A stretch of 64,000 nucleotides of DNA from Floccularia luteovirens (Eukaryota > Basidiomycota > Agaricomycetes > Agaricales > Squamanitaceae). This document shows positions 63,686 through 64,000 of this stretch, in pieces. A program made the position numbers and the translations under genes. Within the stretch, counting starts at the first letter, position 1. The number at the start of each line of letters is the position of its first letter. The notes beneath the pieces were generated by a model. It was not told where the DNA came from and ran no database searches. It worked only from the letters and a program-made list of their open reading frames with translations. The stretch covers positions 2,108,001 to 2,172,000 of the forward strand of contig VSJF01000004.1 of assembly GCA_009739215.1 (NCBI GenBank). Reading direction: 5' to 3'.

Positions 63686-64000
63686 TCAGGATTGAGGGAT
63701 GTCATGGGCAAAGTCACATTGATCGCCGTATTTGCATCTGTTAATTCCGGAGGTAACATCAGTCTCCGTCTCATTTTTAGACATTTTTAGATTCAATGCT
63801 CGCCTTCCTGCTGCAAAGAAACTGCATGGCTTTTTATTACGTTTATATCCATCATCGCCACCTCGTCCTCGTCCACGGCCCCGTCCCCGCCCCCGTCCCC
63901 TACCAATTTCTCCCCCCCAACGTGTCTGATCAACACCATCATCATGGTACTGTGATCCTCCGTAATCTGCCGAATATTGGTTAACGTTCGGCCATCCCTG
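63686..64000 (-). CDS. CCCH zinc-finger protein with RGRG repeat (3' end only; 5' outside window)
   Basis: The reverse strand enters at 64000 in frame with an Asn/Tyr/Gly-rich segment (NVNQYSADYGGSQYHDDG). An uninterrupted (RG)-type repeat follows (about 63855-63910), then KRNKKPCSFFAAGR. An intron (63738-63803) splits the finger, and the last exon gives CKYGDQCDFAHDIPQS and stop TGA 63686-63688. Joined, the finger is C-x7-C-x5-C-x3-H, the classic RNA-binding CCCH type. The donor reads GGAAG|GCGAGC, so the intron is GC-AG; no GT donor keeps the finger. RNA binding is likely. The specific family cannot be named from this fragment. Confidence 0.8.
   Translation of the reverse strand, partial: QGWPNVNQYSADYGGSQYHDDGVDQTRWGGEIGRGRGRGRGRGRGRGGDDGYKRNKKPCSFFAAGRRALNLKMSKNETETDVTSGINRCKYGDQCDFAHDIPQS

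Noticed and set aside
63855..63910. Tandem CCGTCCCCG-type DNA repeat
   Set aside because: It is the coding sequence of the RGRG repeat in the CCCH protein rather than an independent repeat element.

Overview
The window is nuclear DNA of a filamentous fungus, most likely a basidiomycete (Agaricomycetes-like). Genes are packed tightly on both strands and broken by many short introns of about 50-65 nt. Branch points resemble CTAAC/CTAAT and donors are usually GTATGT, GTAAGT or GTGCGC. Gene content (eIF5B, RPC1, MED13, SPT4, IMP3, a UNC104-type kinesin) is eukaryotic housekeeping. I found no rRNA, tRNA, CRISPR array, plasmid or phage feature, and no intact transposon.

Layout. 1-4270 (+) is the 3' part of the RNA polymerase III largest subunit. 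6131-8435 (-) encodes a degenerate metallophosphoesterase fused to an RRM and an RGG tail, and is divergent from MED13 (8741-13910, +). BIG1/VOA1-like (about 14200-15223, -) is divergent from a short/branched-chain acyl-CoA dehydrogenase (15404-17092, +). After a 3-kb gap comes the mitochondrial glycine carrier HEM25/SLC25A38 (20098-23335, -), divergent from SPT4 (23485-23952, +). A DAG-lipase-like class 3 lipase (24428-27382, -) is divergent from the mitochondrial aminopeptidase ICP55 (27451-29508, +). The 29.5-37.6 kb stretch is gene-poor and holds one small single-pass membrane protein (32667-33481, +) with two possible PP1-docking motifs. Next are a GABA-type amino acid permease (37649-about 39828, -), eIF5B (40444-44833, -) divergent from ARL2 (45034-45939, +), a second gene-poor stretch, a cyclopropane-fatty-acid synthase-like gene (49390-51287, +), the kinesin-3 gene (52003-58036, -), IMP3 (58542-59380, -) divergent from a LIM-binding-domain protein (59819-63070, +), and the 3' end of a CCCH zinc-finger gene (63686-64000, -).

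The genes do not form one pathway. Three encode mitochondrial proteins (acyl-CoA dehydrogenase, HEM25, ICP55), and several act in transcription, ribosome assembly or translation. The dominant architecture is the head-to-head pair: six divergent pairs share 68-440 bp promoters, and four of these carry a CACGTG palindrome.

The most unusual signals are in gene structure. The kinesin P-loop is split across a chain of 12-, 19- and 11-nt microexons, and ICP55 has a 7-nt exon. Three introns appear to be GC-AG, two of them placed by invariant protein motifs. HEM25 has an outsized 1.6-kb intron. The acyl-CoA dehydrogenase has one apparent +1 reading-frame interruption and the CFA-synthase gene has two. 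These interruptions may be assembly errors, gene decay or, less likely, recoding. All exon boundaries were placed by eye from splice consensus and remembered family motifs, without alignments or transcripts.
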